Assembly (NCBI RefSeq): GCF_900105995.1
Contig: NZ_LT629785.1
Location: 930,001 to 994,000 of the forward strand
Origin: Pseudomonas pohangensis
Lineage (GTDB): Bacteria > Pseudomonadota > Gammaproteobacteria > Pseudomonadales > Pseudomonadaceae
DNA length: 64,000 bases
Reading direction: 5' to 3'
Below the pieces are notes generated by a model. The model did not search any database and was not told the origin of the DNA. It saw only the letters and a list, made by a program, of their open reading frames with translations. Below are positions 22,778 through 32,417 of this stretch, one piece after another. The stretch's first letter is position 1. Every line of letters starts with the position of its first letter. The position numbers and the translations under genes were made by a program.

Positions 22778-25174
22778 TTAGCTGTCCCGGGTGGCGTATT
22801 GATCGGCAAGCCCGGCAGACGCCTGTCGCAGGCGGTTGATGGCCTGATCCAGCTGGTCGAGGGCTGGTCCGGCTGGGGCATTGTCCTGGCGGAGCAGATT
22901 TTCGCAGTGTTGGCAGATCGTGCGCAATTGTGGCACACCGCAGTAGCGCGTGGCGCCAAGCAGCCGGTGTACGCGCTCGGCCAGCTCGACGGCGTTATTG
23001 CTGGTACGTGCCCGGGCTATGGCCTGTTGTTCCTCGTCGAGCGAGCCGAGCAGCATGGCGAGCAGGTCACTGGCCAGTTCGGGTTTGCCGCCGGCCAGAC
23101 GCAGCGCCTCATGCTGATCGAGTATTTCCAGTGATTCGCTGGCGGGCATGGCCGTCGGCGCAATTGCTGCGGATAGCTGTTTGCCGGCCCATTTGTGCAG
23201 CAATCGGCCCAGTTGTTGCTCGTCGATCGGCTTGCTCATCAGATCATTGATGCCGACTTGCAGCAGGGTGCGCTTCTGGTTGGGCAGGACATGGGCGGTG
23301 AGGGCGACGATCGGCACGGGCGGGCGTTGCTGCTGCTGTTCGCGCTGGCGAATGGCCATGCTGGCCTGCAGGCCGTCCATGCCCGGCATGCGGATATCCA
23401 TCAGGATCAGCTCGAAGCGCTGCGCATCTGCGGCCGCAAGCGCGGCGTAGCCACTGTCGACTGCCGTGACCCGGGCACCCATATCGCTCAGCAGGCTCTG
23501 CACCAGCAGCAGGTTGGCCGGGTTGTCATCGACACAGAGTACCCGCGGTGCTGGCTGTGCATCTGCCGGCGCTGACGGGTACGGCTGTGTGCGGACTGCT
23601 GCCTGCGGCTCGAGCAGTTCCTCGAGGGCCTGGGCCATTTTGCGGCCATAGGCTGGCTTGGACTGCAGCCGGCAACCTGCGCGGGTTGTCAGACCATGCA
23701 GCAAGCCCAGGCTGGAGACCGGGCACAGCAGCAGGGTCTTGCAGTCGTGTTGCTGCAGCGTTCGCAACTGCAGGTCCAGCTGCTCGACGGAGATACCATC
23801 GGCACCGCTGCCGAGCACGGCCAGGCTGATCGGCTGGGCATCGTGCTGCTGCTCGGCGACGGCCTGAAGCAGCGCGTCCATCTGTTCAAAGCAGAGCACT
23901 TCCAGCCGGTAATCCTGCAATTGATGGAGCAGGGACTGACGTGCCAGCTGGTGCCCTTCGAAAATCGCGATGCGCTGCCCCGACAGTACGCTCGATTCCG
24001 GCTCGGACAGTGCCACGGTTTTCGCCAGGCTGATTTCAATCCATAACCGGGCGCCCTCATCCGGTGTGCTTTCCACGCCGATTTCGCCGCCCATGAGCTC
24101 ACCCAGGCGTCTGGCGATAGCCAGTCCCGTCGCGCTGCCGACCGAGCCCGGTACGGCGGGGTTGCCGCTTTGTTCGAGCGCCTGCAGCACTTGCTGCAGC
24201 TCATCTGCGCTCAGGTCATGGTTACTGTACTGAACGCTGATGCGCAGTCTGGCAAATTCGCTGCAGTCGTCTTCGAGCATGGCGCGCAGGACGATGCTGC
24301 CCTGCCGCGCAAGCCTGATGGCATTGCCCAGCAGGTGAATGAATATCTGTTTGAGCAGTGCCGGATCGCCAGTCAGTCGTTGTGGCGTATCGCGGTAAAC
24401 CATCGAGACCAGTTCCAGCTGTTTTTCGTGCGCAGCCAGGGACACCACGGACAGGCAGTCGTGGACCAGTTCGCGCAGATCGAATGGCTGGCTGTCCAGG
24501 CGCAGGCTGCCACTTTCAAGGGCGGAAGGATCCAGTGCCTGATCGAGCATGCCGAGCAGGTTTTCCGCCGAGTGGCGGATTGTCTGCAAATGGTCGCGTT
24601 GCTGGGCGTTCAGTGCGGTCTTGTGCAACAGCTGGCTGAAGCCGAGGATGCCGTTGAGCGGCGTGCGGATTTCGTGGCTCATGTTGGCCAGAAAGCTGTT
24701 TCTGCTGCGGCTGGCGGCACGGGTTTCCTTGCGTGCCATATCCAGTTCAATGCGTTGCACTTCTGCTGTCTGGCGCTGCTCGCGGCTGTCTTCCAGACTT
24801 TGCGTGAGCTGCCGCTGCAGCTCCTTACGCTGGCTGTGCAGAGTCATGCCGAGTTGGTTGATGCTCTCGGCCAGGGCATTGAACTCGGGACTGGGCAGCC
24901 TGTGCAGCGGCTGCTCCAGCTGGCCGTTTTGCAGGCTGGCAATACCCAGCTGCAGTTGCTTTGCCTGATTCTCCAGCGAGCGGCCAAGACGCCAGAACAG
25001 CAGACTGCTCAGGGCCACTGTGAGTAAAGCCAGGCAAAAGCCGGGGTAGTTCTGTTGCAGGTTGGCCGGGCTGAAAAGCGCCGGAGCAGCAATAATCAGC
25101 ACGACAATCAGCAGGCAGACGGGTAGCAGGCCAAGCATGAGCATCCGGCTCTTGATGCCAGGTTCCTTGAACAC
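22778..25174 (-). CDS. gacS: Divergent hybrid sensor kinase GacS (BarA) lacking its periplasmic domain
   Basis: A 798-residue hybrid kinase; P. aeruginosa GacS is about 925. The start MFKEPGIKSR, the position next to cysM-rlmD-relA and the C-terminal layout identify GacS. Order: TM1 (about 11-33), an 11-residue loop, TM2 (about 45-61), HAMP, HisKA with NMSHEIRTPLNG (H167), HATPase, a pseudo-receiver region, REC with VDDNPANLL and LMDIRMPGMDG (D593), and HPt with VHRLLGATRYCG (H736). The periplasmic sensor domain, normally some 125 residues, is absent. The N box keeps GNAI, but the G1 box that reads DTGIG in kinases is YSNHD (316-320), and the G2 box GTGLGL is SATGLAI. Phospho-acceptors are intact while ATP binding looks impaired. 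Confidence 0.88.
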   Translation of the reverse strand: MFKEPGIKSRMLMLGLLPVCLLIVVLIIAAPALFSPANLQQNYPGFCLALLTVALSSLLFWRLGRSLENQAKQLQLGIASLQNGQLEQPLHRLPSPEFNALAESINQLGMTLHSQRKELQRQLTQSLEDSREQRQTAEVQRIELDMARKETRAASRSRNSFLANMSHEIRTPLNGILGFSQLLHKTALNAQQRDHLQTIRHSAENLLGMLDQALDPSALESGSLRLDSQPFDLRELVHDCLSVVSLAAHEKQLELVSMVYRDTPQRLTGDPALLKQIFIHLLGNAIRLARQGSIVLRAMLEDDCSEFARLRISVQYSNHDLSADELQQVLQALEQSGNPAVPGSVGSATGLAIARRLGELMGGEIGVESTPDEGARLWIEISLAKTVALSEPESSVLSGQRIAIFEGHQLARQSLLHQLQDYRLEVLCFEQMDALLQAVAEQQHDAQPISLAVLGSGADGISVEQLDLQLRTLQQHDCKTLLLCPVSSLGLLHGLTTRAGCRLQSKPAYGRKMAQALEELLEPQAAVRTQPYPSAPADAQPAPRVLCVDDNPANLLLVQSLLSDMGARVTAVDSGYAALAAADAQRFELILMDIRMPGMDGLQASMAIRQREQQQQRPPVPIVALTAHVLPNQKRTLLQVGINDLMSKPIDEQQLGRLLHKWAGKQLSAAIAPTAMPASESLEILDQHEALRLAGGKPELASDLLAMLLGSLDEEQQAIARARTSNNAVELAERVHRLLGATRYCGVPQLRTICQHCENLLRQDNAPAGPALDQLDQAINRLRQASAGLADQYATRDS

Positions 25175-25362
25175 GGGGTTCTCCAGCCTCGAAACAGGAC
25201 GGCAGTCTAACCAGTCAGGGCCGGGCAGGAAAAGCGGCCGCGCCCGCGGCTAACTGCGGGCTTTTCACAATATAAAGAGATGGTGTGTCCGCCGGTACGA
25301 AAATAGCTGGCGCAGGAGTAGGATGCCCGGCAGATTTTCTACCACTCTTCGAGGTTTACGCC

Positions 25363-25977
25363 ATGTCCCCTGTGCACAAGTCCCTGTCCCGCCTGTTGGT
25401 GTGTTGTGGCGCCCTGATGCTGGCGGCCTGCGCCACCCAGCATGACGATGAACTCAGTGGCTCGACCGTCGGTTCGCATGTCTTCAAGCAAGGCCAGCCA
25501 GGCAGCGTGAGTACGCAGATCACCACCATTGAAGCCGATGTCGTTGCCATCGATTACAAAAAACGTGACGTGACCCTGCAGGATGCCCAGGGCAACAAGC
25601 GCACGCTGACGATCAGTTCTGAAGGGACCAATTTCAATCAGGTCAAGGTTGGCGATCATTTTCTGCTGGAGAGCGCAACGGAAATGTCGGTGTTCCTGCT
25701 CACCGATCAGAACAGCGCAATCAACGCCGAACGCTCGGTTAACCTGAAGGCGCCGCAAGGTGAGAAGCCGGCCTTTCTGGTCGCCGAAACCACGGAATTC
25801 AAGGCGCTGATCAGCGCGGTGGATCCTGCCGCGCAGATGGCTACGCTGACCTTTGAAGATGGCAGCCGGGATACCTTTAAAGTTCGCCCGGATTTGCAGC
25901 TAAGCGAGAAAATGCTTGGTCAGGTCATACTTATCCGCGTGACCGAGGCAATCGCGCTGACGGTCAGCGCCAGGTAA
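25363..25977 (+). CDS. Putative lipoprotein, function unknown
   Basis: A 204-residue protein with a signal peptide ending in a lipobox (LMLAACAT). The mature part is beta-rich with two similar halves (VVAIDYKKRDVTLQDAQGNK and LISAVDPAAQMATLTFEDGS), an OB/SH3-like strand pattern. The ATG at 25363 gives a proper signal peptide; the longer frame from 25285 does not. It is divergent from gacS and upstream of cysM. No enzymatic motif is seen. Confidence 0.75.
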   Translation: MSPVHKSLSRLLVCCGALMLAACATQHDDELSGSTVGSHVFKQGQPGSVSTQITTIEADVVAIDYKKRDVTLQDAQGNKRTLTISSEGTNFNQVKVGDHFLLESATEMSVFLLTDQNSAINAERSVNLKAPQGEKPAFLVAETTEFKALISAVDPAAQMATLTFEDGSRDTFKVRPDLQLSEKMLGQVILIRVTEAIALTVSAR

Positions 25978-26136
25978 TTCAGCGGTGCGCGCAGGTGGCG
26001 ATACAGGTGCCGCGAGCTGTGCCGCAGCTCGACGGATGACGCCCGGATGCCTGCTGCAACAACTCGGCGATAGGGTGCCCGGCGGTTTGCCGTTATCATG
26101 GGCGCCCCTTGTTGAAGCCGGATTGTCGCACTCGCC

Positions 26137-27030
26137 ATGAGCTTGCAGTTTCCCACCATTGCCGATTGCATCGGTAATACCCCGCTGGTGCGCCTGCAGC
26201 GCCTGCCGGGCAACACCTCGAATACCCTGCTGGTCAAGCTGGAAGGGAATAATCCCGCCGGTTCGGTGAAGGACCGGCCGGCCCTGTCGATGATCAGTCG
26301 GGCCGAGCTGCGCGGTGACATTCGTCCCGGCGATACGCTGATCGAGGCCACCTCCGGCAATACCGGCATCGCCCTGGCCATGGCGGCCGCGATCAAGGGC
26401 TACCGCATGATCCTGATCATGCCCGACAGCTCCACGGCCGAGCGCAAGTCAGCCATGAGTGCCTATGGCGCCGAACTGATTCTGGTGGACGGCATGGAGA
26501 CTGCCCGCGACCTCGCCCTGCAGATGCAGGCCGACGGTCGGGGCAAGGTGCTTGACCAGTTCGCCAATGGCGATAACCCGCTGGCGCATTACAGCAGCAC
26601 CGGCCCGGAAATCTGGCAGCAGACCGCGGGCAGCATTACCCATTTCGTCAGTTCGATGGGCACCACCGGCACCATCATGGGCGTCTCGCGCTACCTCAAG
26701 GAGCAGAATCCGGCGGTGCAGATTGTCGGTCTGCAACCCGAGGAAGGTGCGGCGATTCCCGGCATCCGCCGCTGGCCGCAGGCCTACCTGCCAGAGATTT
26801 TCGATGCCACGCGGGTTGACCGGGTGATCGACATGGGCCAGACCGAGGCCGAGCAGACCATGCGGCGTCTGGCGCGCGAAGAGGGCATCTTTTGCGGTGT
26901 GTCCTCCGGTGGTTCGGTGGCGGGCATGCTGCGCTTGTCGCAGGAAGTGGAAAATGCGGTGATGGTGGCGATCATCTGTGATCGTGGTGATCGCTATCTG
27001 TCCACCGGTGTGTATGACCAACCGGCATAA
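26137..27030 (+). CDS. cysM: Cysteine synthase B
   Basis: A 297-residue PLP enzyme making cysteine (or S-sulfocysteine from thiosulfate) from O-acetylserine. The PLP lysine lies in GSVKDRPAL (K45), the substrate loop is TSGNTGIAL, and the phosphate-binding glycine loop is GTTGTIMG. The SVKDRPAL loop and GLQPEEGAAIPGIRRW are typical of CysM rather than CysK. Length fits (about 300). Position between gacS and rlmD is the usual Pseudomonas order. Confidence 0.96.
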   Translation: MSLQFPTIADCIGNTPLVRLQRLPGNTSNTLLVKLEGNNPAGSVKDRPALSMISRAELRGDIRPGDTLIEATSGNTGIALAMAAAIKGYRMILIMPDSSTAERKSAMSAYGAELILVDGMETARDLALQMQADGRGKVLDQFANGDNPLAHYSSTGPEIWQQTAGSITHFVSSMGTTGTIMGVSRYLKEQNPAVQIVGLQPEEGAAIPGIRRWPQAYLPEIFDATRVDRVIDMGQTEAEQTMRRLAREEGIFCGVSSGGSVAGMLRLSQEVENAVMVAIICDRGDRYLSTGVYDQPA

Positions 27031-27041
27031 ACAGGCTGTAC

Positions 27042-27107
27042 CAGGCTGGGCTTTAGCCCACTGCGCCCGAGTGCCGCAATAATTGGTGGGCTGTAGCCCA
27101 CCTAACG
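27042..27107. repeat. REP element pair, family C (diverged)
   Basis: CTGGGCTTTAGCCCAC and GGTGGGCTGTAGCCCACCT face each other between cysM and rlmD. Confidence 0.8.
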
Positions 27108-27126
27108 CCAGCTGCAGGTATCCAAC

Positions 27127-28479
27127 GTGGCTAAAACGAGTTCCGGGTTGCGCTTTCAACCGGCCAGTGGCACCAAGAGCGCCGGCCTGCCGGTGGGCAA
27201 GAAGCAGCTGCTGCAGATCGACAAGCTGGCCAATGACGGGCGTGGCATCGGTTATGCCGATGGACGCACCTGGTTCGTCAGCGGTGCGCTGGCTGGTGAA
27301 CAGGTCGAGGCGCGGGTTCTGGCGGCGCGCAGCAAGGTAGTCGATGCGCGGGTCGAGCGGGTGTTGCAGGCCAGTGCCTTGCGCCGCCAGCCGGCTTGCG
27401 CGGTGGCAGACCGTTGCGGTGGCTGCACCCTGCAGCATTTGCCGCATGCCGAACAGCTGCAACTCAAGCAGCACAACCTTGCCGGGCAATTGCAGCGGGT
27501 CGCCGGCGTGCAACCGGTGGAGTGGGCCGCAGCGCTGACCGGGCCGGAGCTGGGCTATCGCCGGCGTGCACGTATTGCGGTGCGTTGGGACATCAAACAG
27601 AAGTACCTGCATGTCGGCTTTCGCGCGGCCGCCAGCCAGGACATAGTGCCGATCGGCGCCTGCCCGGTACTGGTGCCGGCACTGCAATCCATCGCCCTGG
27701 CCCTGCCGGAGATGTTGCGCGGCCTGCAACGGCCCGAACGCATAGGCCATGTCGAGTTGTTCAGCGGCACTACCGTGGTGCTGTTGCTGCGCCACACCGC
27801 TGCGCTGCCCGAGGAAGATTGCCAGCGCATCCGCCGCTTCTGCATCGAGCAGCAGGCGCAGTTGTGGTGGCAGGCCGAAGGTGAGCCGCAGGCGGATGAG
27901 CCGCAGGCCGTTGCCGGCTTCGCGCTGGAAGGGTTCGATGTGCAGCTGGCATGGCGACCCGGTGATTTCGTCCAGGTGAATGCGCAGATCAACACTGCCA
28001 TGCTGCGTCAGGCGCTGGACTGGCTGGCGCCGCAGGCCCATGAGCGGGTACTCGATTTGTTCTGCGGGCTGGGCAACTTTGCCTTGCCGCTAGCCCGGCA
28101 GGTGCGCGAGGTGGTGGCCGTCGAGGGGGTTGCGAGCATGGTGCAGCGAGCCCGGGACAATGCCCTGAGCAATGCGCTGGAAAACGTGCAGGTATATCAG
28201 GCGGATTTGTCCGGTCCGCTGCCTGCGGCAGACTGGTTGCAGGAGGGTTTTGCGGCGGTGTTGCTGGATCCCCCGCGCGACGGCGCTCTGGAAGTGATTC
28301 GGCGGATGAGCGAACTAGGTGCGCAGCGGCTGGTCTATGTGTCCTGTAATCCGGCGACCCTGGCCCGCGATACGCTTGAACTGATTGGTCAGGGTTACCG
28401 GTTGCAGCGTGCCGGCATTCTCGACATGTTTCCGCAGACGGCGCATGTCGAGGCCATGGCCCTGTTTACAAAAGCATGA
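27127..28479 (+). CDS. rlmD: 23S rRNA (uracil-1939-C5)-methyltransferase
   Basis: A 450-residue SAM-dependent RNA methyltransferase with an iron-sulfur cluster (RumA/RlmD). An N-terminal TRAM domain (about residues 22-85) is followed by cluster cysteines CAVADRCGGC (C91, C97, C100) and a fourth in IGACPVL. The SAM motif is VLDLFCGLGNFALPLA and the catalytic cysteine lies in VYVSCNPATLARD. The start is a GTG at 27127 with only a weak upstream site. Confidence 0.95.
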   Translation: MAKTSSGLRFQPASGTKSAGLPVGKKQLLQIDKLANDGRGIGYADGRTWFVSGALAGEQVEARVLAARSKVVDARVERVLQASALRRQPACAVADRCGGCTLQHLPHAEQLQLKQHNLAGQLQRVAGVQPVEWAAALTGPELGYRRRARIAVRWDIKQKYLHVGFRAAASQDIVPIGACPVLVPALQSIALALPEMLRGLQRPERIGHVELFSGTTVVLLLRHTAALPEEDCQRIRRFCIEQQAQLWWQAEGEPQADEPQAVAGFALEGFDVQLAWRPGDFVQVNAQINTAMLRQALDWLAPQAHERVLDLFCGLGNFALPLARQVREVVAVEGVASMVQRARDNALSNALENVQVYQADLSGPLPAADWLQEGFAAVLLDPPRDGALEVIRRMSELGAQRLVYVSCNPATLARDTLELIGQGYRLQRAGILDMFPQTAHVEAMALFTKA

Positions 28480-28575
28480 TGCAGGGCGGGCTGCAGCCGG
28501 CCCTTGCAGGTACATTTTGCCGGGCTGACGCCCGGCTCACGTTTGCGTCAAACGGCTCTCAGTAGAGGAAACAAG

Positions 28576-30822
28576 ATGGTTCAGGTGCGGGTGCAACAGC
28601 CACTGAATACAGATGGCAGCATCAATCTGGAGGCCTGGCTGGATACGGTGATCAGTATTGATCCGGCCCTTGATCGACAGGCCCTGCGCGACGCCTGCGA
28701 ATTTGCCCGCGAAGCCGAGCAGCAGTCCAGGGTCAAGCCGACGCACTGGTCCGAGCGCAGTTCGGCCTTTCGCATCGGTCTGGAAATTGCCGAGATTCTG
28801 GCGGATCTCAAGCTGGATCAGGACTCGCTCGTGGCTGCCGTGGTTTACCGCGCCGTCCGTGAAGACATGACCTCGCTGGAGGTGGTGCAGGAGCGTTTCG
28901 GTCCGGTGGTCGGCAAGCTGGTGGATGGCGTGCTGCGCATGGCAGCCATCAGCGCCAGTCTGAATCCGCGCAAGTCGCTGGTGCTGCCGCCCCAGGCGCA
29001 GGTCGAGAACCTGCGCAAGATGCTGGTAGCGATGGTCGATGACGTACGTGTGGCGCTGATCAAGCTGGCCGAGCGCACCTGTGCGATCCGCGAGGTCAAG
29101 GATGCGGATGACGAAAAACGCCAGCGGGTGGCCCGTGAAGTGTTCGATATCTACGCACCGCTGGCCCACCGGCTGGGTATCGGGCATATCAAGTGGGAAC
29201 TGGAAGATCTGTCGTTCCGCTATCTGGAACCGGTGCAGTACAAGCAGATCGCCACCTTGCTGCATGAGCGCCGGCTGGATCGCGAGCAATACATTGCCGG
29301 GGTGATGCAGCAATTGCGCGACGAGCTGACGGCCACCGGCATTCAGGCCGATGTCAGCGGGCGCGCCAAGCATATCTACTCGATCTGGCGCAAAATGCAG
29401 CGCAAGGGTCTGCAGTTCAGCCAGATCTACGACGTCCGGGCGGTGCGCATTCTGGTGCCGCAGGTGCGCGACTGCTACACCGCGCTGGGTATCGTGCACA
29501 CCCTGTGGCGGCACATTCCCAAGGAATTTGACGACTACATCGCCAACCCCAAGGAAAACGGCTACCGCTCGCTGCACACCGCAGTACTCGGCCCGGACGG
29601 CAAGGTGCTGGAGGTGCAGATACGTACCGTGACCATGCATGAAGAAGCCGAACTGGGTGTCTGTGCCCACTGGCGTTACAAGGGGACCGACATCAAGGGC
29701 GGCTCCAACCAGTACGAGGAAAAGATTTCCTGGTTGCGTCAGGTGCTGGAATGGCATGAAGAGCTGGGTGATATCGGCGGTCTGGCCGAGCAGTTGCGCG
29801 TGGACATCGAGCAGGACCGGGTCTATGTGTTTACCCCGGAAGGGCATGCCATCGACCTGCCGGTCGGCGCCACGCCGCTGGACTTTGCCTACCGGGTGCA
29901 TACCGAAGTCGGTCACAACTGCCGTGGTGCCAAGGTCAACGGGCGCATCGTGCCGCTCAATTACAACCTGCAGACCGGCGAACAGGTGGAGATCATCCAG
30001 GGCAAGAACGGCGCGCCCAGCCGTGACTGGCTGAACAGCAACCTGGGCTATATCAGCACCTCGCGGGCGCGGGCGAAGATCGTCCACTGGTTCAAGCTGC
30101 AGGCGCGTGACCAGAACGTGGCTGCCGGCAAGAACATGCTCGAGCGGGAATTGCTGCGCCTGGCATTGCCATTGCGGGACTTTGAAAAGCTCGCCGAGAA
30201 ATGCAATCTGAAAACCGCCGAGGATATGTATGCTGCCCTCGGCGCCGGTGATCTGCGGCTGGCCCAGGCGGTCAACCATGCCGAGCAGCTGATTGATCCG
30301 CAACGCAATGACCAGCAGCTGGATCTGCTGCCGCTGCGTGCCGTTGCCAACAAGCCGGGGCAGGCAAGCGATATCCGCATCGAGGGTGTTGGCAATCTGC
30401 TGACGCAGATCGCCGGTTGCTGCCAGCCGCTGCCGGGTGATCCGATTGTCGGTTACATCACCCATGGCCGTGGCGTCACCATCCACCGCCAGGACTGTGC
30501 GACCGGCCTGCAATTGTCCGGCCGCGAGCCGGAAAGGACGATCCAGGTCAGCTGGGGTCCGGTACCGCAGCAGACCTATCCGGTGGATATCCTGATTCGT
30601 GCCTACGACCGCTCCGGCCTGCTGCGCGATGTTTCGCAAGTATTGCTCAACGAGAAGATCAACGTGCTGGAAGTCAGCACCCGTTCGAACAAGGACGACA
30701 ACACGGCGAGCATGTTGCTGACCATCGAGATCACCGGGCTGGACCGCCTTGGCCGCTTGCTCGGGCGTATCTCCCAGTTGCCCAACATCATCGAGGCACG
30801 GCGCAACCGGCATAACGGCTAG
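28576..30822 (+). CDS. relA: GTP pyrophosphokinase RelA ((p)ppGpp synthetase I)
   Basis: A 748-residue ribosome-associated alarmone synthetase triggered by uncharged tRNA. Residues 50-200 are the pseudo-hydrolase domain: the HD catalytic pair is missing (AAVVYRAVREDM), as in true RelA. The synthetase domain has YDVRAVRILV and NPKENGYRSLHTAV and carries the RelA-type EFDDY signature near 316-321. TGS is at about 415-475, the zinc-finger domain holds CCQPLPGDPIVGYIT, and the ACT domain runs from about 670 to the end. The ATG at 28576 has AGAGGAAA upstream. mazG follows after 26 bp. Confidence 0.97.
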   Translation: MVQVRVQQPLNTDGSINLEAWLDTVISIDPALDRQALRDACEFAREAEQQSRVKPTHWSERSSAFRIGLEIAEILADLKLDQDSLVAAVVYRAVREDMTSLEVVQERFGPVVGKLVDGVLRMAAISASLNPRKSLVLPPQAQVENLRKMLVAMVDDVRVALIKLAERTCAIREVKDADDEKRQRVAREVFDIYAPLAHRLGIGHIKWELEDLSFRYLEPVQYKQIATLLHERRLDREQYIAGVMQQLRDELTATGIQADVSGRAKHIYSIWRKMQRKGLQFSQIYDVRAVRILVPQVRDCYTALGIVHTLWRHIPKEFDDYIANPKENGYRSLHTAVLGPDGKVLEVQIRTVTMHEEAELGVCAHWRYKGTDIKGGSNQYEEKISWLRQVLEWHEELGDIGGLAEQLRVDIEQDRVYVFTPEGHAIDLPVGATPLDFAYRVHTEVGHNCRGAKVNGRIVPLNYNLQTGEQVEIIQGKNGAPSRDWLNSNLGYISTSRARAKIVHWFKLQARDQNVAAGKNMLERELLRLALPLRDFEKLAEKCNLKTAEDMYAALGAGDLRLAQAVNHAEQLIDPQRNDQQLDLLPLRAVANKPGQASDIRIEGVGNLLTQIAGCCQPLPGDPIVGYITHGRGVTIHRQDCATGLQLSGREPERTIQVSWGPVPQQTYPVDILIRAYDRSGLLRDVSQVLLNEKINVLEVSTRSNKDDNTASMLLTIEITGLDRLGRLLGRISQLPNIIEARRNRHNG

Positions 30823-30848
30823 CGATGAACCGAGGAAGTACAACTGCC

Positions 30849-31676
30849 ATGTACCAGCTCAATGACCTGCTGTATCTGATGCAGCGCTTGCGCGACCCGC
30901 AGACCGGCTGTCCGTGGGACTTGCAGCAGAATTACGCGAGCATCGTGCCGCACACGCTGGAGGAGGCCTACGAAGTGGCCGATGCCATCGAGCGCGGTGA
31001 CTTCGAACACCTGCCGGGCGAGCTCGGGGATTTGCTGTTCCAGGTGGTTTTCTATAGCCAGCTGGCCACGGAAGAAGGACGCTTCGACTTTGCCGGGGTG
31101 GTCGATGGCATCACCCGCAAGCTGGTGCGGCGACATCCCCATGTATTCCCGGCGGGCGATCTGCATGCCGTGGCCGATGCACAGACCGTGGCTGAAGCGG
31201 CGGTCAAACAGCGCTGGGAAGAACTCAAGGCCGAAGAACGCGCCGGGCAGGCCGCTGCACCGCAGCAGCTGTCGTTGCTCGATGACGTACCCACGGCCTT
31301 GCCCGCCTTGAGCCGCGCCGGCAAGTTGCAGAAGCGTGCCGCGCAGGCCGGTTTCGACTGGCCGGAGGCGTTGCCGGTGCTGGACAAGGTGCGCGAAGAG
31401 CTGGATGAAGTACTCGAGGCCATGGCGACCGAGGATGCGGCGGCCATCAGCGATGAGCTGGGTGACCTGCTGTTTGCCGTGGTCAACCTGAGCCGGCATC
31501 TCAAGGTCGATGCCGAAGCAGCCTTGCGCCAGGCCAGTGCCAAGTTCGAGCGGCGCTTTCGCGGTATCGAACAAAGGTTGCGCGAACGCGCTGTAGCCAT
31601 CGAGAATTGCACCCTGGAACAACTGGACGCTCTCTGGGCGGAAGTCAAACAGCTGGAAAAGTCTGCCGCTGACTGA
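30849..31676 (+). CDS. mazG: Nucleoside triphosphate pyrophosphohydrolase MazG
   Basis: A 275-residue all-alpha NTP pyrophosphohydrolase with two MazG repeats. Repeat 1 has CPWD and LEEAYEVADAIE with GELGDLLFQVVFYSQ; repeat 2 has REELDEVLEAM with DELGDLLFAVVNLSRH. The E-E-x-x-D metal motifs are present in both. It cleans non-canonical NTPs and lowers (p)ppGpp in E. coli, consistent with being co-transcribed with relA. The ATG at 30849 follows GAGGA by about 12 nt; an upstream in-frame ATG at 30825 would add 8 residues. Confidence 0.95.
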   Translation: MYQLNDLLYLMQRLRDPQTGCPWDLQQNYASIVPHTLEEAYEVADAIERGDFEHLPGELGDLLFQVVFYSQLATEEGRFDFAGVVDGITRKLVRRHPHVFPAGDLHAVADAQTVAEAAVKQRWEELKAEERAGQAAAPQQLSLLDDVPTALPALSRAGKLQKRAAQAGFDWPEALPVLDKVREELDEVLEAMATEDAAAISDELGDLLFAVVNLSRHLKVDAEAALRQASAKFERRFRGIEQRLRERAVAIENCTLEQLDALWAEVKQLEKSAAD

Positions 31677-31703
31677 TCGAGCCCTGTACTGGAAGAGCTT
31701 TTC

Positions 31704-31776
31704 GTAGGGTGGGCTTCAGCCCACCGGATCCGAACCGTTATGTCCTTGGTGGGCTGAAGCCCACTCTGGGCTCACC
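31704..31776. repeat. REP element pair, family C
   Basis: GTAGGGTGGGCTTCAGCCCA and GGTGGGCTGAAGCCCACTCT face each other between mazG and the DUF2058 gene. Confidence 0.9.
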
Positions 31777-31802
31777 CGACACTATTGAGACTGAACGATC
31801 TT

Positions 31803-32342
31803 ATGAGCATGTCCCTACGCGACCAGCTGCTGAAAGCTGGCCTGGTCAATGAAAAACAGGTCAAACAGGCCGGCAAGCAGCAAAAGAAGCAGGAGCGTCT
31901 GGAGAAGAAAGGCCAGGTCGAAGTGGATGACGCCCGCCAGCAGGCGGCCCTGCTGGTCCGCACGGAAAAGCTGGCGCGCGACCAGGAACTCAATCGCCAG
32001 CAGCAGGCCAAGGCCGAGCAGAAGGCCCGTGCCGCGCAGGTCAAGCAACTGATCGAAACCACTCGCCTGCCCAAGCTGACCACCGAAGACTATTACAACT
32101 TCGTTGACGAGAAGAAGGTCAAGCGCATCTCGGTGAATGCCCTGATGCGCAACAAGCTCAGTGGCGGTGCGCTGGCGATTGTTCGCCATGCCGGTGGCTA
32201 TGAAGTGGTGTCGCGCGAGGTGGCGCTGAAGATCCAGGAGCGCGATGCACGGCGTGTGGTATTGCTCAATACGCCCACCGAAGCGCCGGATGCCGATGAT
32301 CCCTACGCAGCCTATCAGGTGCCCGATGACCTGATGTGGTAA
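31803..32342 (+). CDS. DUF2058 family protein (YaiL-like)
   Basis: A 179-residue protein. The first 85 residues are a highly charged helix or coiled coil (KQVKQAGKQQKKQERLEKKG and similar). The compact C-terminal domain holds YYNFVDEKKVKRISVNA and LAIVRHAGGYEVV. This is the DUF2058 (YaiL) layout; nucleoprotein function has been suggested for the family but is unproven. ATGs at 31803 and 31809 are possible. Confidence 0.88.
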   Translation: MSMSLRDQLLKAGLVNEKQVKQAGKQQKKQERLEKKGQVEVDDARQQAALLVRTEKLARDQELNRQQQAKAEQKARAAQVKQLIETTRLPKLTTEDYYNFVDEKKVKRISVNALMRNKLSGGALAIVRHAGGYEVVSREVALKIQERDARRVVLLNTPTEAPDADDPYAAYQVPDDLMW

Positions 32343-32360
32343 TGCTCGCGCTCTGCACAG

Positions 32361-32398
32361 AAACGACAAAGCCGGCTGATCAGCCGGCTTTGTCGTTT
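32361..32398. terminator. Perfect palindromic bidirectional terminator
   Basis: A 38 bp uninterrupted palindrome (19 bp per arm), built from ACAAAGCCGGCTGA and its inverse and flanked by AAACG and CGTTT. It lies between the convergent DUF2058 gene and the propeller gene. Confidence 0.9.
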
Positions 32399-32417
32399 AC
32401 GGGGCTACTACTGACGC

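Noticed and set aside
26449..28041. A 530-codon minus-strand frame across cysM and rlmD
   Set aside because: It crosses two well-identified genes and their intergenic REP, which no single real gene would do.
28537..30843. A 768-codon open frame on the minus strand opposite relA
   Set aside because: relA on the plus strand has all family domains. The opposite frame is a codon-bias shadow typical of GC-rich genes and shows no motif.
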